Part shown: piece after piece, positions 45,911 to 55,118 of the stretch | Layout of the letters: each line of letters opens with the position of its first letter | Numbering within the stretch: the first letter of the stretch is position 1 | Assembly (NCBI GenBank): GCA_934120315.1 | Contig: CAKOTX010000003.1 | Coordinates: 72,082 to 136,081 of the forward strand | Origin: an uncultured Clostridia bacterium | GTDB taxonomy: Bacteria; Bacillota; Clostridia; TANB77; CAG-508 | Length of the DNA stretch: 64,000 nt | Direction: 5' to 3' | The notes under the pieces: generated by a model | The model's input: the letters and a program-made list of their open reading frames with translations, nothing else | Told to the model about the DNA's origin: nothing | Database searches by the model: none | Position numbers and translations under genes: made by a program

Positions 45911-46966
45911 TTATTTTTTTAATTTTGTTTTTAATCCTCTTAAATTTCTAAATGTTTTTTCTGAAAATTTATAAATTGAATATGTTAATGGTTTAAATGG
46001 AATATATACTTCTCCAATAAATTCTGTAAATGTTGCTCCAAATCCTTTTTTGAATCTATATAATCCGTATTGTGGATGACTTTCGTCTACAACTCCTGAT
46101 ACTCCTCTAAAATCATAAATATCGTCTTTTCTTGCTAATGCCATTTTTATCATTTCCCATTGTAATAAATAATTTGGCATTAAATTTCTGTGTTCATTGC
46201 TACTTGCTCCATATAAATACCATGTTTTATTTCCATAAAAAATTGGAATTACTCCTGATATTGCTTTTCCATTATGATATGCCATTAATAATTTCATATG
46301 ATTTGGTGCAAGTTCATCATACATTTTTTCAAAATATGATAATGGTCTAATTATAAATCCATCTCTTGCCCCTGTTTCAACCATGATTTTATGGAATTCT
46401 TTTAAATCTTCTCTTGTTCCTTCTTTTACTTCAACACCTTTTTTTATTGCAAGACGTACATTATATCTTGTTTTTGAGTGAAATCCTGAAAAAATCTCAT
46501 CTTCTGTTTTATCTTTTATGTCAAGTCTGAATACATATCTTGGTTGTATTTCTTCTCTAAAATTTTTAGCATCATCTTTTATCTTGTAACCTAAACTTGT
46601 TACAACTTTTCTAAACTCTTCATCTTTGCTTTCAATGTCTGGCTCTGCTTTATACACAAAGGCATTATATTTTTTAGCTAATTCCTTAATTCCATCTGTT
46701 AATTGTCTCATTACTGCTACATCATGTATATCACAAGTCGGTCCTCTTGAAGAATACATAATATTACCGAAAACAGGAATTTTTCTTATTAATACACTTA
46801 CTGCTCCTATAATTTTTCCATTTTCATCTTCTGCTAAGACTACTTCGTTTCTCCAATTTGATTTTACTTTTGCCCATTCTGGTGATTGTTGAAAGTTGCA
46901 TCTTTCATGACTTTCTAGGAATTCTTTATATTCCTTTTTACTCTTTTCATCTGTTACAAATCTCAT
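45911..46966 (-). CDS. Peptidoglycan bridge aminoacyltransferase (FemX/FemAB family)
   Basis: The protein has 351 residues. [20 protein letters not shown] at the N-terminus, [16 protein letters not shown] in the middle, [20 protein letters not shown] with RGPTCD and [20 protein letters not shown] are the FemAB blocks (a double GNAT fold). The family adds aminoacyl residues from tRNA to the lysine of lipid II, building the interpeptide bridge. No typical seryl-tRNA-like coiled arm is needed for FemX. Being next to alr, it fits a wall-synthesis pair. The amino acid transferred is unknown. Confidence 0.88.
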   Translation of the reverse strand: MRFVTDEKSKKEYKEFLESHERCNFQQSPEWAKVKSNWRNEVVLAEDENGKIIGAVSVLIRKIPVFGNIMYSSRGPTCDIHDVAVMRQLTDGIKELAKKYNAFVYKAEPDIESKDEEFRKVVTSLGYKIKDDAKNFREEIQPRYVFRLDIKDKTEDEIFSGFHSKTRYNVRLAIKKGVEVKEGTREDLKEFHKIMVETGARDGFIIRPLSYFEKMYDELAPNHMKLLMAYHNGKAISGVIPIFYGNKTWYLYGASSNEHRNLMPNYLLQWEMIKMALARKDDIYDFRGVSGVVDESHPQYGLYRFKKGFGATFTEFIGEVYIPFKPLTYSIYKFSEKTFRNLRGLKTKLKK

Positions 46967-47089
46967 TTTTTGACCTCATTCCTTTTTGCTCTTTTTTATT
47001 ATTTACATTTTGCCTTTATTTTACACTAAATATATTATTTTTACAAGGCTTTTTGAAATTTAATTTTTGTTTGCATTTTTAACAAAAAA

Positions 47090-47120
47090 ATTACGGGTAT
47101 AAGTAATCTTACCCCGTAAT
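47090..47120 (-). terminator. Terminator of the UPF0182 transcript
   Basis: ATTACGGGGTA pairs with TACCCGTAAT (about 10 bp) around a loop of about 10 nt, followed by TTTTTTTG, just after the stop at 47126. Confidence 0.85.
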
Positions 47121-47125
47121 TATAT

Positions 47126-49861
47126 CTATTTTTTGGTGTCTGTTCCACTGTTTGCTTTTTGAGTCATTTTATCTAATGATTCAATTAAACTTTGTAATTC
47201 TTTTATATCAGAGCCCATCATTTCCCAATCATTTCTATTATTTGACTCTGTTAAATTTTTATTTGCTTTTATAATAGCTTGAATCATTCCTTCAACATCT
47301 TCTGTATTAGTTATTTCAATATTTACAGCTGATTTTGATAATAAGTTTGTAATAGCTTCTTCTAAGCTATCCCCAATTGCAACTTTTGTTCCTGATGCCA
47401 CAATTACTTTCTCTAAAACTGTAGAAGCACTAGGTTCATTAGTTCTTGTTCTATAAACAGTTTCAACATACAAAACTGTATTACCAACTGGAATTATCTT
47501 CATATCTTTAGATATTTTACTTCCAGCTACATTTAGAGCTTCTAATTGTGCTGAAATTGTTTCATCTTGCTGAATCTTTGTATCCAACTGTGTTGGCCCT
47601 ACTATATTGCTATCTGTTGAATATTTATATATCTTTAATTTGCATTCTGTACCATCACAAACACCAACCAAATATGATATTATATTTGATTTTCCGTTTT
47701 GTGTATACATTTGAATTAATCCTAATTGAGCTTGACTATCACCATTTTTTACCATAGCATAATATGGTTCTAATGTTGCTGTTTTAGTTTTTGAACTTGC
47801 TGTTCCATACTTTGGTAATGCCCAAATATCAGCATTTCTATATAATACATCTTCTTTTACATTATGATATACCATAAGCATTTGAGATTGAATTTTATAT
47901 AAATATTGTGGATATTTAAATTGAGCTTTTATTCCCTCTGGTATTTCTTTTCCTGTATAATCAGAAAAGATAGTTGGATATAATTTTAAATATGCCATAA
48001 TAATTGGATCATTTCTATCTGTTATATAAAATGTCATATCTCCATCATATGCATTTATTATAACTTTTACAGAATTTCTAATATAATTTATTTTGTGTTT
48101 AGATTCATTATAAATAACTTCTGTATATGTTGAATATGGATATTTATCAGAAACTGTATAACCATCTAATACCCAATAAATTTGTCCATTATCAACCACT
48201 GTATAAGGATTTTCATCATAAACAATGTTTGGCAACACTGTTTTAGCTCTTTCAATTATATTTCTATTTGTTAGAATTTTGCTTTCATCTGAAACAGAAC
48301 TTGACATTGCAAGTTTTATGTCTCCTTGATTTATTGCTAGTATCAATCTATCAATAAACCCAACTTGTATTCCAGATTTTCCAGAATAATTACATGTATG
48401 CTCTATTCCAGCATTATCTGTATAATCATATTCTGCTTTATTTTTAGTATTTGTAACAACTGTACTATTTGTTTCAACACCATAATAAATTCTTGGTTCT
48501 GTTATTTCATAAATATTATCAGCACCTGAAATATCTTTTTGAATATATTGGATGTTTCCATCTTCAGCAACAGCTGTTGCAGATGCAACAATCTCTCCAA
48601 TTCCATGTGTATATTCATATGTTTTATTATTATAAGAAATATCTAGATTTTTCATTTCTCTTGGAGAAATATATACTAATTGCTCTTTGCCATTAACCTC
48701 ATATTTTGCAATATGAGCATTTTTATATGTATAATATCCTGATTCTGTTTGAGTATCATTCAAGCTTTCAATAACTAAATTTTCATTTACTAATGGTATA
48801 TTGTCTATAATATCAGAATTAGCTTGAACTTCTTCTTCACTTACAGTTCCAGTATAATCTACATTTGTTTCATCAACTTTTATATTATATGCTTTTTGGG
48901 TTGATTCAATATTTTTTCTTATATATTTTCTTTCTTTATCAAACTCATTAGGCTTTACAAATATAAAGTCATATCCTACCATTACCACAAACAAAGCTAT
49001 CAAATAAATTGGAATAGACATTACTGTATACATAATTTTTTTGTTTTGTTTTTTAACAAAAAACTTTACTGCTAAAATTGTTGCAACAACAATCAATATA
49101 GCTAGTCCAATATATCCCCATAATTGAATTGTTGATTCTACAACTCCTGCACCAATCAACTCTGTATCATTGCTTAAAGTCAATAATTTTCCTGTAACTA
49201 TATTTTGTGTACCAAAAATAGTTTTTATAGAATATTCTATTGCCAAAATTATTGTATTTCTCAATAACTTTTTAATTAATTTACTTTCTTTTAATAGTTC
49301 TCTGTCAACAGCTTTAAAATAAAAATTAAATACAACAATATAATATCCAGCCATATACAAGCTTAGCCAAATAGTCAACTTAATAAGAATATCTATTCCT
49401 AATTCAATTAATGGCTTTACAAACATATAATAAGAAATATCTAAATTAAAAATAAAATCTGTCTCACCAAATGATACATTACTTGCTAATAGTAATATCT
49501 TTTCAGTCAAATTATTAGATATAATAACACTTACTATTGCTGCAATAACTAATGTTAATGACTTATTAGGAAGTTTAGGCATTGTTTTATTTTCTTGTTC
49601 AAAAAACGGCTTTAAGCCTTTTTTTACGCCTTTGTTTATAAAATATATAATAATACTTAAAACCACAAAGCTTATTCCCATTATTGTATATTTACATTTA
49701 ATATCTGTCAAAAATTTTTCGACATATTGATTTCCTAGCTCAAGATACTCCAAATATTGGCCTCTTAGCGATATATATGTTATAAGTGCATATATTATAA
49801 GAAATGCTATTACAAGTCCTGCTCTTGCTTTTTTTCCGATTCTTAGTTTAGTTATTTCCAT
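47126..49861 (-). CDS. UPF0182 family membrane protein
   Basis: The preferred start is the ATG at 49861 (MEITKLRIGKKARAGLV, 911 residues), 4 nt after GGAGG; an ATG at 49873 overlaps the ribosome site. Seven membrane segments occupy the first 330 or so residues. The remainder is a large extracytoplasmic domain with the family's patterns (AYNIKVDETN, YSYTHGIG-type EYTHGIGEIVAS, GDMTFYITDRNDPII). The function is unknown throughout the family. It immediately follows ftsY. Confidence 0.9.
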   Translation of the reverse strand: MEITKLRIGKKARAGLVIAFLIIYALITYISLRGQYLEYLELGNQYVEKFLTDIKCKYTIMGISFVVLSIIIYFINKGVKKGLKPFFEQENKTMPKLPNKSLTLVIAAIVSVIISNNLTEKILLLASNVSFGETDFIFNLDISYYMFVKPLIELGIDILIKLTIWLSLYMAGYYIVVFNFYFKAVDRELLKESKLIKKLLRNTIILAIEYSIKTIFGTQNIVTGKLLTLSNDTELIGAGVVESTIQLWGYIGLAILIVVATILAVKFFVKKQNKKIMYTVMSIPIYLIALFVVMVGYDFIFVKPNEFDKERKYIRKNIESTQKAYNIKVDETNVDYTGTVSEEEVQANSDIIDNIPLVNENLVIESLNDTQTESGYYTYKNAHIAKYEVNGKEQLVYISPREMKNLDISYNNKTYEYTHGIGEIVASATAVAEDGNIQYIQKDISGADNIYEITEPRIYYGVETNSTVVTNTKNKAEYDYTDNAGIEHTCNYSGKSGIQVGFIDRLILAINQGDIKLAMSSSVSDESKILTNRNIIERAKTVLPNIVYDENPYTVVDNGQIYWVLDGYTVSDKYPYSTYTEVIYNESKHKINYIRNSVKVIINAYDGDMTFYITDRNDPIIMAYLKLYPTIFSDYTGKEIPEGIKAQFKYPQYLYKIQSQMLMVYHNVKEDVLYRNADIWALPKYGTASSKTKTATLEPYYAMVKNGDSQAQLGLIQMYTQNGKSNIISYLVGVCDGTECKLKIYKYSTDSNIVGPTQLDTKIQQDETISAQLEALNVAGSKISKDMKIIPVGNTVLYVETVYRTRTNEPSASTVLEKVIVASGTKVAIGDSLEEAITNLLSKSAVNIEITNTEDVEGMIQAIIKANKNLTESNNRNDWEMMGSDIKELQSLIESLDKMTQKANSGTDTKK

Positions 49862-49872
49862 ATTTTCCTCCA

Positions 49873-50778
49873 TTATATTATAGCCTTAGCGAAATCTTTT
49901 GAATTAAAGATCTCCATATCATCAATTTGCTCACCAACACCAATAAATTTTACAGGAATTTTATTTTCTTCTACAATTCCAATAACAGCGCCACCTTTGG
50001 CAGTTCCGTCTAATTTTGTAAGAACTATACCTGTAATATCTGCTTGTTCTTTAAATGCTTTTACTTGTGAAATTGCATTTTGACCTGTTCCAGCATCAAT
50101 TACTAGCAAAACTTCTTTTGATGCATCTGGCATTTCTTTGTTTATTACTTTTTGAATTTTGTTTAGCTCGTCCATTAAATATTTTTTATTGTGTAATCTT
50201 CCTGCTGTATCACAAATTAAAACATCTGCACCTATTTCCCTTGTCTTTTTTATAGCATCAAATACAACTGAAGCTGGATCTATACCTTCTTCTCTTTTTA
50301 CTATTTCAGCACCAGCTCTTTTAGCCCAAATCTCTAATTGTTCTACTGCTGCAGCTCTAAATGTATCTGCAGCAGCAACTACAACTTTTTTTCCATCTCT
50401 TGATAATCTTGCAGCCATTTTTCCAATAGAAGTAGTTTTTCCTACTCCATTTACTCCTATTACCAAGATTACAGATGGCTTAGTTTCAAGCTTTAATGAA
50501 TTATCTGAAATTTCTAATATTTTTTCAATTTCTTCCCTTAATGATTCTTTTACTTGTTCTTCATCTTCAATTTTTTCTTTTTTAATTCTAGTTCTTAGAT
50601 TATCTATTATTTTTGTTGAAGTTTCAATTCCTATATCTGACATTATTAATGCTTCTTCTAGTTCTTCTAGAAAATCTTCATCCACTTTTCTAAAATTACT
50701 AAAAACATCATTAATTTTTTCATTAATTGAATCTTTTGTTTTGCTTAGTCCTTGTTTTAGTTTATCAAAAAATCCCAT
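49873..50778 (-). CDS. ftsY: Signal recognition particle receptor FtsY
   Basis: The protein has 301 residues. A short N-domain is followed by the SRP GTPase NG domain: G1 GVNGVGKTTSIGKMA, G2/insertion DTFRAAAVEQLEIWA, G3 DTAGRLHNK, G4 TKLDGTAKGG, then IPVKFIGVGEQIDDM. It docks ribosome-SRP complexes at the membrane. The short N-terminal extension is typical of Gram-positive FtsY. It lies 16 nt after glmM and abuts the UPF0182 gene. Confidence 0.96.
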   Translation of the reverse strand: MGFFDKLKQGLSKTKDSINEKINDVFSNFRKVDEDFLEELEEALIMSDIGIETSTKIIDNLRTRIKKEKIEDEEQVKESLREEIEKILEISDNSLKLETKPSVILVIGVNGVGKTTSIGKMAARLSRDGKKVVVAAADTFRAAAVEQLEIWAKRAGAEIVKREEGIDPASVVFDAIKKTREIGADVLICDTAGRLHNKKYLMDELNKIQKVINKEMPDASKEVLLVIDAGTGQNAISQVKAFKEQADITGIVLTKLDGTAKGGAVIGIVEENKIPVKFIGVGEQIDDMEIFNSKDFAKAII

Positions 50779-50794
50779 CTTAAACCCTCTTTCT

Positions 50795-52159
50795 CTATTT
50801 GCAATTTTTCTCTATTAAATCTGCTATTTTTTGTGCTTTTTCTCTAATAACCTCTTTATCTTTTCCTTCAATCATAACTCTAACAAGAGGTTCTGTTCCA
50901 GAAGGTCTAATTAAAACTCTGCCATTTCCGGAAAATTCTTTTTCTAATTTTTCAATTGCATCTTTTATTTCTGCATTTTTTTCATAATCATATTTTTTAT
51001 CTGAATCTACTTTTGCATTTATTAAAACTTGTGGATATTTTTGTACAATTGCGCCTAATTCTGATGCTTTTTTGCCACTCTCTAAAATTGCTTGAATTAG
51101 CATTAATGAAGTTAATATTCCATCACCAGTAGGATTGTAATCTAATAATATAACATGGCCAGATTGCTCTCCACCTAAGTTATATCCGCTTTTTAGCATT
51201 TCTTCTAGTACATATCTGTCTCCTACTTTGGTTTGAATAAAGTTCAAACCTTCTTTTTCTGCAAATTTATTCAACCCTAAGTTACTCATAACAGTTGCAA
51301 CAATTGTATCTTTAGCAAGCTTATCTTGTTTTCTTAGATATTGAGAAATAATTGCAAGCAATTTATCTCCATCTATTTCTTCTCCATTTTCGTCAACGGC
51401 AAGGCATCTATCTCCATCACCATCATATGCAATTCCAAGACTCATTTTGTTTTTTACAACATATTCCTTCAACATTTCAAGATGTGTTGAACCACATCCA
51501 GCATTAATGTTTATTCCATCTGGATTATTATTTATTATTACATGATTTATTCCAAGTGTTGTAAATACTTTATCTGCAACTTGATATGTTGCACCATTTG
51601 CAGTATCTATAACAACTTTAAAATCTGATCTATTTAGTCTTGCAATATTATCATCAAAATTCTTTCTAAAGAAATATACATATTCATCTAATAAATCTGT
51701 GCTTACTTCAGAAACACCTATTTTTTCGCTTACTGCTGATAATTCGTCAAGTTTTCCAGAATCCATAACTTCTTCTATTTCTTCCTCAACATCATCAGGA
51801 ATTTTCATTCCTTTATTGCTAAAATATTTAATACCATTGAATTCATATGTATTGTGAGAAGCTGAAATAACTACACTTGCATCAGCTTGTAGCTTTCTAG
51901 TCAAATATGCAACACCAGGAGTTGGAATAACTCCTAGTAATTTTACATTTGCACCATAGCTTAAAAATCCTGCAACCATCGCACTTTCTATTAATGTGCC
52001 TGAAAGACGAGTATCTCTACCAATCAATATAGTTGGAGCTTTTTTAGAATGTTTTGACAACACATATGCCCCTGCTTTAGCGACTTTATAAACTAACTCT
52101 GGTGATAATTCAGTATTTGCAATTCTACGAATTCCATCAGTCCCAAAATATTTTCTCAT
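50795..52159 (-). CDS. glmM: Phosphoglucosamine mutase
   Basis: The 454 residues start MRKYFGTDGIRRIANTELSP. The phospho-Ser is in ISASHNTYEFNG. The metal loop is DGDGDR, the sugar-binding loop GGEQSGH and the phosphate-binding loop RPSGTEPLVRVM. It converts glucosamine 6-phosphate to glucosamine 1-phosphate for UDP-GlcNAc and peptidoglycan. It lies between an uncharacterised membrane-anchored protein and ftsY. Confidence 0.97.
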   Translation of the reverse strand: MRKYFGTDGIRRIANTELSPELVYKVAKAGAYVLSKHSKKAPTILIGRDTRLSGTLIESAMVAGFLSYGANVKLLGVIPTPGVAYLTRKLQADASVVISASHNTYEFNGIKYFSNKGMKIPDDVEEEIEEVMDSGKLDELSAVSEKIGVSEVSTDLLDEYVYFFRKNFDDNIARLNRSDFKVVIDTANGATYQVADKVFTTLGINHVIINNNPDGININAGCGSTHLEMLKEYVVKNKMSLGIAYDGDGDRCLAVDENGEEIDGDKLLAIISQYLRKQDKLAKDTIVATVMSNLGLNKFAEKEGLNFIQTKVGDRYVLEEMLKSGYNLGGEQSGHVILLDYNPTGDGILTSLMLIQAILESGKKASELGAIVQKYPQVLINAKVDSDKKYDYEKNAEIKDAIEKLEKEFSGNGRVLIRPSGTEPLVRVMIEGKDKEVIREKAQKIADLIEKNCK

Positions 52160-52182
52160 ATTATCTACCTCTTCCTCTGAAA

Positions 52183-52887
52183 CTAATCAATAAACTGATT
52201 TAATAAACTATAATATTCTGTCATCCTATTTAAATTTGTAAATTGTATTTTATCTTCTTTGATTTCCCAAGAACTTTTATTATCCTCTAAAAACTTCTTT
52301 ATCTTTTCTATCTTAGTAACTTTTTCATTTAATTTGCTATTTTCATCTTTTACTTTTTCGATTAAAGAAACATATTGAGCCTTCATAGAATCACTTAACA
52401 TGATTGTATTATACAAATTTTTATAATAATCTTTTCTATTAGAAATATTTTTAGCATCAATATTCTCGGTAATCTTACTCTCGCTTGTTAAACTTTGCAA
52501 TTCAGATACACAATTTTGACCTTTTTCTTTATATTCACTTATAATTTCTTCAACAGCCTTTAAATCCTTGTTCTGCATATTTTGAGATGAAAAAATATTA
52601 TTAGGATTTATTCCTGAATTCAATTCATCAATCTCTACATATATATTCTTAAGATTAGATACATATTCTTTTACAGCTTTTTCTACAACCGCATAATTTT
52701 TCTTAGTTTTAATTGAAAAACTAATATTCTCATTTGCAATATCTGATTGCAATATTTTATTTGTCTCTTCTGACAACAACTTCATTTGTTCAGAATTAAA
52801 ATTATTGAAAGAATATGCAATAACTCCTATGGCTACTATTAATATTACTAATATTATAATTCCTATTATAGTTTTTTTATTTTCCAT
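52183..52887 (-). CDS. Uncharacterised membrane-anchored coiled-coil protein
   Basis: The protein has 234 residues. There is one N-terminal membrane segment (IIGIIILVILIVAIGVIAY, about 6-25), and the rest is a predicted extracytoplasmic domain rich in Lys, Glu, Asn and Ser with heptad-like stretches (about 150-200). No family is recognised. It sits between glyS and glmM on the same strand and starts about 50 nt after glyS, across a degenerate copy of the dispersed repeat. Confidence 0.75.
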   Translation of the reverse strand: MENKKTIIGIIILVILIVAIGVIAYSFNNFNSEQMKLLSEETNKILQSDIANENISFSIKTKKNYAVVEKAVKEYVSNLKNIYVEIDELNSGINPNNIFSSQNMQNKDLKAVEEIISEYKEKGQNCVSELQSLTSESKITENIDAKNISNRKDYYKNLYNTIMLSDSMKAQYVSLIEKVKDENSKLNEKVTKIEKIKKFLEDNKSSWEIKEDKIQFTNLNRMTEYYSLLNQFID

Positions 52888-52902
52888 TTTACTTTTCCTC
52901 TC

Positions 52903-52931
52903 TTGTTAATTTGGGGTCGGTCCTTTTTTTC
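52903..52931. repeat. Dispersed repeat, copy 5 (single degenerate half)
   Basis: TTAATTTGGGGTCGGTCC followed by seven T residues matches the core with changes and without an inverted partner. It lies between glyS and the membrane-anchored protein. Confidence 0.6.
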
Positions 52932-52938
52932 GCATGCC

Positions 52939-54321
52939 TTAAAATTCAACCTTTTCCTCAATCCATTTTTCCAAATCATTAATATTTACTCTAACTTGTT
53001 CCATTGTGTCTCTATCTCTTATTGTTACTGTATTATCTTCTAATGTATCAAAATCAACAGTTACGCAATATGGTGTACCTATTTCATCTTCTCTTCTATA
53101 ACGTTTTCCAATTGAACCAGTTTCATCATATTCACACATGAATTTCTTTGATAATTGTGCATATACTTCTTCTGCTTTTTCTGATAATTTTTTAGATAAT
53201 GGTAATACAGCTACTTTGTATGGTGCTAATGCTGGATGTAAATGTAATACTGTTCTTGTATCTCCTTCAGCAATTTCTTCCTCATCATATGCATTACACA
53301 AAAATGCTAATGCAACTCTGTCTGCTCCAAGTGATGGTTCGATACAATATGGTACATATCTTTCATTTGTTTCTGGGTCTAAATATGTGAAATCTTCTTT
53401 TGACATATTCATATGATTTGTTAAGTCATAATCAGTTCTGTCAGCAATTCCCCATAATTCTCCCCATCCGAATGGGAATGCATATTCTATATCTGTTGTT
53501 GCTTTACTATAAAATACTAATTCTTCTGGGCTATGGTCTCTTAAACGAATATTTTCTTTTTTCATTCCTAATCCTAATAGCCAATCTTCGCAGAATTTTT
53601 TCCAATATTCATGCCATTCTAAGTCTGTTCCTGGTCTACAGAAAAATTCTAGTTCCATTTGTTCAAATTCTCTTGTTCTAAATGTAAAGTTACCTGGTGT
53701 AATTTCATTTCTGAATGCTTTTCCTACTTGTGCAATACCCATAGGTAATTTCTTTCTTGTTGTTCTCATTACATTTTTGAAATTAACAAATATCCCTTGT
53801 GCTGTTTCTGGTCTTAAATAGATTTCTGCTTTTGCATCTTCTGTTACACCTTGGAATGTTTTGAACATTAAGTTGAATTTACGAATTGATGTGAAATTGT
53901 GTTTTCCACAGCTTGGACATGGAATATTATTGTCATCTAAGAATTTTATCATTTCTTCATCAGACATTCCATCTGCAATCATGTCTTTTCCTTGTTCATG
54001 AGCCCATTCCTCGATTAATTTATCTGCTCTATGTCTTGTTTTACATTCTTTACAATCAATAAGTGGGTCTGAAAATCCTCCAACATGTCCTGATGCTACC
54101 CATGTTTGTGGGTTCATTAAAATTGCAGCATCTAATCCTACATTATATTTACATTCTTGAACAAATTTTTTTCTCCATAATTTTTTTACATTGTTTTTTA
54201 ATTCTACTCCTAAAGGTCCATAGTCCCAAGTATTTGCTAATCCTCCGTATATTTCTGATCCAGGATATATATATCCTCTTGCCTTACACAAATTTACTAT
54301 TGTGTCCATTGATTTTACCAT
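52939..54321 (-). CDS. glyS: Glycyl-tRNA synthetase, single-chain class II
   Basis: The protein has 460 residues. [20 protein letters not shown] is the N-terminal block of the homodimeric (eukaryote-like, alpha2) enzyme. Class II motif 2 is [12 protein letters not shown] with [14 protein letters not shown], and motif 3 is [11 protein letters not shown] zinc-binding-like cluster ([12 protein letters not shown] and CPSCGK) and a C-terminal anticodon-binding domain are present. It charges tRNA-Gly. Expression is probably controlled by the T-box leader immediately upstream, driven by the promoter at 54590-54618. Confidence 0.97.
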   Translation of the reverse strand: MVKSMDTIVNLCKARGYIYPGSEIYGGLANTWDYGPLGVELKNNVKKLWRKKFVQECKYNVGLDAAILMNPQTWVASGHVGGFSDPLIDCKECKTRHRADKLIEEWAHEQGKDMIADGMSDEEMIKFLDDNNIPCPSCGKHNFTSIRKFNLMFKTFQGVTEDAKAEIYLRPETAQGIFVNFKNVMRTTRKKLPMGIAQVGKAFRNEITPGNFTFRTREFEQMELEFFCRPGTDLEWHEYWKKFCEDWLLGLGMKKENIRLRDHSPEELVFYSKATTDIEYAFPFGWGELWGIADRTDYDLTNHMNMSKEDFTYLDPETNERYVPYCIEPSLGADRVALAFLCNAYDEEEIAEGDTRTVLHLHPALAPYKVAVLPLSKKLSEKAEEVYAQLSKKFMCEYDETGSIGKRYRREDEIGTPYCVTVDFDTLEDNTVTIRDRDTMEQVRVNINDLEKWIEEKVEF

Positions 54322-54356
54322 TTTAAACTCCTCCTTGTTACTTCTTTGCTAGAAAA

Positions 54357-54583
54357 ATCAAAAAAACTTTCATTCCTAGCAATAAAAAATATATTGCTAG
54401 GGACGAAAGTTAAGTTCCGCGTTTCCACCCTAATTCTCAAAGTCTTTTTTCAAGACATTGGGCACCTTAATTTATATTACTCCAAAGCTCCCCTCATGGT
54501 TCAAATTACTAGCTTCGCACCAACTGCTAGCTCTCTCCAAAATTTTCCACATGATTTTTCTTTTTCATCGTAATTATTTATTT
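54357..54583 (-). promoter_or_regulatory. T-box riboswitch of glyS with terminator
   Basis: The leader, read on the minus strand, contains the T-box core AGGGTGGAAACGCGGAA (54431-54415). Downstream of it, TCCCTAGCAATA pairs with TATTGCTAGGAA and flanking ACTTTC/GAAAGT as a long stem (about 54410-54367) followed by seven T residues. The alternative AGGG/TCCCT pairing is the antiterminator. The stem I region (AGCTAGCAGTTGGTGCGAAG) is short. Uncharged tRNA-Gly should stabilise the antiterminator and switch on glyS. I cannot fix the specifier codon by eye. Confidence 0.85.
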
Positions 54584-54589
54584 GCAATT

Positions 54590-54618
54590 ATTATATTATT
54601 TTAACATTGCTTTGTCAA
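54590..54618 (-). promoter_or_regulatory. Promoter of the T-box/glyS transcript
   Basis: The minus strand has a consensus TTGACA (54618-54613), 17 nt, consensus TATAAT (54595-54590). This is the best promoter in the window. Confidence 0.85.
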
Positions 54619-54658
54619 CATTTTTTATAAAAAACTGGATTTTTTTAGAGATTTATGC

Positions 54659-54705
54659 TATAATTCTTTTTGTTCGATGCAGAAATAAGCTAGGTATATT
54701 TCTGC
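54659..54705 (+). promoter_or_regulatory. Promoter and leader hairpin of the orphan ORF
   Basis: An extended -10 (TGCTATAAT, TATAAT at 54659-54664) is followed by a leader with a perfect 9-bp inverted repeat (GCAGAAATA 54679-54687 / TATTTCTGC 54697-54705), then GGAGG and the ATG at 54746. A conserved -35 is not seen. Confidence 0.45.
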
Positions 54706-54745
54706 TAATCCCTGATTTTTCAATAAAATGATGGAGGTTTAGCAA

Positions 54746-55072
54746 ATGAAAAAAACGATTGATTTGACTTATATTGAAAAAGGCGTGTCTTACAAAGGCA
54801 CTATCGATCGGGAAAGTTTTTTGAACTACATGCAGCATCTGGTCACCTGGTATCCTGACCGAAATGCAAATGCAACCAAGCTTTGCGAATTGATTCCTGA
54901 AATGGAAACTATCAAAATCAATAAAGATATTATAGAAACTCAGGATGTTCCGTTCATTGAATACAAATGTCCCGAAGATGCTCGTACCAAAATGTTGCGT
55001 CTTTCTCGCCCATGCCGTATTATTTGGAGCATTTTGGAAGACTATTGCGACCAAGCCAAAAACAATCAATAA
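54746..55072 (+). CDS. Orphan ORF of 108 residues, unusual composition
   Basis: The protein starts MKKTIDLTYIEKGVSYKGTI and shows no recognisable domain, signal or membrane segment. It has Cys, Trp and Arg-rich parts (YMQHLVTWYPDRN, RLSRPCRIIWSILEDYC). The coding region is visibly richer in G+C (about 40% by eye) than its neighbours and uses codons rare elsewhere in the window (CTG, CGG, CGT, GCC). GGAGG lies 8 nt before the ATG, and a terminator follows. Transfer from a higher-GC donor is the likely explanation. It is convergent with rqcH. Confidence 0.75.
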   Translation: MKKTIDLTYIEKGVSYKGTIDRESFLNYMQHLVTWYPDRNANATKLCELIPEMETIKINKDIIETQDVPFIEYKCPEDARTKMLRLSRPCRIIWSILEDYCDQAKNNQ

Positions 55073-55081
55073 TTATTTCAA

Positions 55082-55118
55082 AACAGAGGAGTTCTCACTG
55101 AACTCCCCTGTTTATTTT
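55082..55118. terminator. Terminator of the orphan ORF, overlapping the end of rqcH
   Basis: AACAGAGGAGTTC / TCACT / GAACTCCCCTGTT forms a strong stem followed by TATTTTT. It ends within the stop region of convergent rqcH. Confidence 0.85.

Noticed and set aside
50159..50818. Long plus-strand frame opposite ftsY
   Set aside because: Its composition (Ser/Ile/Phe) is that of an antisense translation of a Lys/Glu-rich gene; ftsY on the other strand has complete GTPase motifs.
54653..55069. Minus-strand open frame opposite the orphan ORF
   Set aside because: The plus-strand ORF has GGAGG, an ATG and a matching terminator. The minus frame has no ribosome site and arises from the higher GC content.
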